Source: Endozoicomonas sp. G2_2 (GTDB taxonomy: Bacteria; Pseudomonadota; Gammaproteobacteria; Nevskiales; Salinisphaeraceae). From it: a stretch of DNA of 64,000 bases. The DNA lies in the NCBI RefSeq assembly GCF_017744135.1, contig NZ_JAGHQU010000004.1, positions 186,001-250,000 on the forward strand, given 5' to 3'. Both the position numbers and the translations under genes were made by a program. Numbering within the stretch: the first letter of the stretch is position 1; each line of letters starts with the position of its first letter. The notes beneath the pieces were generated by a model. That model searched no databases and was not told where the DNA came from. It saw nothing but the letters and a program-made list of their open reading frames with translations. Positions 61,653-64,000 of the stretch are shown here, one piece after another.

Positions 61653-63359
61653 ATGAATGCAGTCGCTTCGGATCAGGATATTACCCGCAGCGGTGACAGC
61701 TCGCCGCGCGCGCTGCGCGATCTCACCGGCGCCTACGCGTTCGTGGGTTCGCGCTGGGGCGAGGCGCTTTCCTCCGGGGGCGAGTTGCTCAAGGTGCTGG
61801 CCTCGCATCCGGTGGCGCTGGCACGGGCCCAGGCCAGTCTGTCGCTGGAGATGACGCGCATCACCCTCGGGCGCTCACGTCTGCGTCCGGACCCGGAGGA
61901 CCGCCGCTTCACCGACCCCGCCTGGCGCGACAATCCGGTATTTCGCCGGCTTTTGCAGGGTTATCTGGCCTGGTCGAGCGCGCTGCTCGAGCTGGTGCAT
62001 GGCCTGCGTATCGGCGCCGATCAGCGCCGGCGGCTGTTGTTCGTGGCCGAACATCTGGTGGCCGCGGGCGCACCGACCAATCTGTTCGTGACCCATCCCG
62101 GTTTTTACGATGCGGCCGCGCGCTCGCGCGGCGGTTCGATTCTGGCCGGCGTGCGTCATCTGATCGAGGATCTGCGTCACAACCGCGGATTGCCGCGGCA
62201 GGTGGACAAGAGCGCTTTTCGGGTCGGCCGTAATCTGGCCACGACCGAAGGGGCGGTGATTTTTCGCAACGAGGTGTTCGAGCTCATCCAGTACAGCCCG
62301 CGCACCGCGACCGTGGATGCGCAGCCGGTGCTGGTGTGTCCGCCACAGATCAACAAGTATTACGTGCTCGATCTGTCGCCGGAAAAGAGTTTCATACGCC
62401 ACGCCCTGGAGGCCGGCCAGCAGGTTTTCGCGATTTCCTGGCGCAACCCCACCGCGACCAAGCGCGACTGGGATCTGGCGACCTATGTGCGTTCCACCGC
62501 GCGGGCGATCGACGTCGTGCGCGATATCAGCGGCGACCAGCCGGTGAAACTGCTCGGCGCCTGCGCGGGTGGTCTTACCGCGGCGGTCACCGCGGCCTGG
62601 CTGGCCGGTCGCGGCGAGCAATCGAAACTGTCGTGCCTGTCGCTTCTGGTGACCATGCTCGACTCGCCGCGCAGCCGCCGGCTGGCGCGGGTGGCCGACG
62701 ACACGGCCGTGACCGCCGCGCTCGCGCGCTCCCAGTTCTCCGGCGTGCTCGACGGGGGCGACATGGCGCGCACCTTCGCTTGGCTGCGGCCCAACGAGCT
62801 GATCTGGCATTTCGTGGTCAACAATTACGTGCTGGGCAACGAACCGCCTGCCTTCGACGTGCTTTACTGGAACAGCGACACGACCCGCCTGCCGGCCGCG
62901 CTGCACGCCGATCTGCTGATGATCTATCGCAACAATCGGCTGCGCAGCGGGGGCGACTTCGCCATCGACGGGGTGGAAATCGATATCCGTCGTATCGACC
63001 GTGACGTGTTCGTGGTTGCCGGCGCGCGCGATCACATCACGCCCTGGCAGGCGTGTTACCGCTCGATGCAGATGTTTCGCGCGAACATGCGGTTCGTGCT
63101 CGGTGCGGCAGGCCATGTGCAGTCGATCCTGTGTCCGCCGGATGACGACAGCGCACGTTTTTACGTGAACGACGACTACAGCCTCGATCCGGCGGCCTGG
63201 CGCCGTGGCGCGCGCGAGCAGCGGGGATCCTGGTGGCCGGCGTGGGTCCGCTGGTGCGAAAGCCACGGCGGCGAACGTATCCCGGCGCCCGAGGTCTACG
63301 GCAACGATGACTACGGTCCCGTCGAACCGGCCCCCGGGCGCTATGTCCGCCAGATCTGA
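61653..63359 (+). CDS. phaC: Polyhydroxyalkanoate synthase, class II-like
   Basis: The 568-residue enzyme polymerises (R)-3-hydroxyacyl-CoA into PHA granules. The catalytic triad is visible: Cys304 in the lipase-like box L-G-A-C-A-G-G, Asp460 in AGARDHITPW and His488 in G-A-A-G-H-V-Q. All are offset by 8-9 from Pseudomonas PhaC1 (Cys296, Asp451, His479). VCPPQINKYYVLDLSPEKSF and FAISWRNPT are standard synthase blocks. A single subunit of this size without phaE or phaR fits a medium-chain-length enzyme, in line with a beta-oxidation-rich genome. The following PhaZ-like gene overlaps its last 17 nt, as expected in a pha operon. Confidence 0.93.
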   Translation: MNAVASDQDITRSGDSSPRALRDLTGAYAFVGSRWGEALSSGGELLKVLASHPVALARAQASLSLEMTRITLGRSRLRPDPEDRRFTDPAWRDNPVFRRLLQGYLAWSSALLELVHGLRIGADQRRRLLFVAEHLVAAGAPTNLFVTHPGFYDAAARSRGGSILAGVRHLIEDLRHNRGLPRQVDKSAFRVGRNLATTEGAVIFRNEVFELIQYSPRTATVDAQPVLVCPPQINKYYVLDLSPEKSFIRHALEAGQQVFAISWRNPTATKRDWDLATYVRSTARAIDVVRDISGDQPVKLLGACAGGLTAAVTAAWLAGRGEQSKLSCLSLLVTMLDSPRSRRLARVADDTAVTAALARSQFSGVLDGGDMARTFAWLRPNELIWHFVVNNYVLGNEPPAFDVLYWNSDTTRLPAALHADLLMIYRNNRLRSGGDFAIDGVEIDIRRIDRDVFVVAGARDHITPWQACYRSMQMFRANMRFVLGAAGHVQSILCPPDDDSARFYVNDDYSLDPAAWRRGAREQRGSWWPAWVRWCESHGGERIPAPEVYGNDDYGPVEPAPGRYVRQI

Positions 63360-64000
63360 GCCGCGTCTGCTCGAGCACGTGGCGCTCGACGGCGAGCGTC
63401 TGCATACGGTGTTCACGCCCGGTCGCGGCACGCCGCTGCTGCTGTGCAACGACTTCATCGCCAATCTCGACGTGCTCGACGAGTTCGTCGCCGCGCTCGA
63501 TCGGCCGGTGCTGTGTTTCGATCTGCCCGGTATCGGCACGTCGGCGGATGTCAGCCGCTTTCGGCGCATGTCCGCTCTTACCCGTCTGCTGGCGAGGCTG
63601 CTCGATCATTATCGGCTCGACACGCCGGTGGACGTCATGGGTATCGGCTGGGGCGGGCTGCTCGCCCAGCAGTTCGCGCACGGGCATCGCGATCGGGTGC
63701 GGCGCCTGGTGCTTGCGGGAACCTCGAGCGGGCAGCTTATGTTTCCGGGCCGGCTAGCGAGCCTCATGCGGCTCGCGCGTCCGGGCGCACTGGGCGCGAT
63801 CGCGCCGGATGGCCAGAATGCCCGAAGCGTCTTCGGTGGTCGGCGCAACGACGAATGCGGCGCGATCGCGCAGGCCATGGCGCGCGCAACCGCGCCAACC
63901 AATCGCGGCTATGCGGCCCAGCTCTATGCGTTGGCCGGTTACAGCAGCCTGCCGTGGCTACACCGGCTGAACGTGCCCACGCTGATCATGGCGGGCGACG
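63343..64000 (+). CDS. PhaZ-like alpha/beta hydrolase with glycine at the catalytic Ser102 position (partial)
   Basis: A frame from the ATG at 63343 runs to the window edge (about 219 codons). It overlaps the end of phaC. The sequence follows intracellular PHA depolymerase PhaZ: L-E-H-V-A-L-D-G-E-R-L-H-T, P-L-L-L-C-N-D-F-I-A-N-L-D-V, FDLPGIGTS, LLAQQFAHGHRDRVRRLVLAGTSSG, LYALAGYSSLPWLHRLNVPTL and A-G-D. In pseudomonad PhaZ the nucleophile is Ser102 in G-V-S-W-G-G. Here residue 102 is Gly (GGC) in G-I-G-W-G-G. The catalytic Asp and His would lie at or just beyond the window end. Either the protein is inactive as a depolymerase or it works differently. Confidence 0.8.
   Translation, partial: MSARSEPRLLEHVALDGERLHTVFTPGRGTPLLLCNDFIANLDVLDEFVAALDRPVLCFDLPGIGTSADVSRFRRMSALTRLLARLLDHYRLDTPVDVMGIGWGGLLAQQFAHGHRDRVRRLVLAGTSSGQLMFPGRLASLMRLARPGALGAIAPDGQNARSVFGGRRNDECGAIAQAMARATAPTNRGYAAQLYALAGYSSLPWLHRLNVPTLIMAGD

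Noticed and set aside
1-64000. CRISPR arrays, tRNA or rRNA genes, prophage or classical insertion sequences
   Set aside because: I looked for spaced direct repeats, cloverleaf-like segments and transposase or integrase genes and found none that could be supported.

Overview
This 64 kb window is GC-rich, densely coded chromosomal DNA from a Gram-negative bacterium. RND efflux, Mla/MCE lipid transport, OmpW, MinCDE and FadE/FadI/FadJ-type beta-oxidation all point to a gammaproteobacterium. The emphasis on fatty acids, hydrocarbon-like substrates and polyhydroxyalkanoate (PHA) suggests a lipid- or hydrocarbon-using, perhaps marine or halophilic, organism. A Salinisphaera-like lineage is a guess that I cannot confirm from sequence alone. 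I saw no rRNA, tRNA, CRISPR array, prophage or classical transposase. Layout: 1-8.5 kb holds the start of a leftward TetR-type regulator, then a rightward fatty-acid block (fadI, fadJ, a short FadE paralogue, a small membrane protein, a CaiB-type CoA-transferase, a redoxin). 8.6-15.7 kb has a GabD-like aldehyde dehydrogenase, then an SDR, a TetR regulator, two tandem ferritin-like predicted metal-dependent hydrolases, an epoxide-hydrolase-like enzyme and a MerR regulator, with clear operator palindromes. 15.8-19.5 kb has ribB under an FMN riboswitch, a methionine-type aminotransferase and a Tat-exported ferritin-like lipoprotein. 20-24.3 kb is a central-carbon operon (tkt, gap, pgk). 24.4-27.9 kb has a MoxR ATPase and its vWA partner, split by a low-GC GxxExxY gene with 23-bp perfect inverted repeats at its ends, and then a SanA/YdcF-like protein. 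28-34.9 kb is a TetR-controlled RND efflux operon with an AcrR-type operator. 35-38.5 kb is an Mla/MCE ABC lipid-transport operon. 38.6-43.3 kb has an OmpW porin and a giant Ig-like lipoprotein. 43.7-51.6 kb (all leftward) has full-length FadE, an alpha/beta hydrolase, an EamA exporter and a metallopeptidase/alpha-E/ATP-grasp cluster. 51.7-56.6 kb (rightward) has minCDE, a GMC oxidoreductase and a putative manganese exporter. 56.6-61.5 kb (leftward) has two tandem FadD ligases and a YihY-type membrane protein. 61.6-64 kb has a class II-like PHA synthase and the start of a PhaZ-like gene. How they fit together: FadD1/FadD2 activate fatty acids, two FadE paralogues oxidise acyl-CoA, and FadJ/FadI finish each cycle. 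PhaC can store the products. The GMC oxidoreductase, the aldehyde dehydrogenase, the alpha/beta hydrolases and CaiB plausibly feed oxidised or branched substrates into the same route. The observations most worth a second look are the inverted-repeat-bounded GxxExxY element inserted in the moxR-vWA operon, the PhaZ-like protein whose catalytic serine position is glycine, and the paired or single palindromes beside the TetR and MerR genes.
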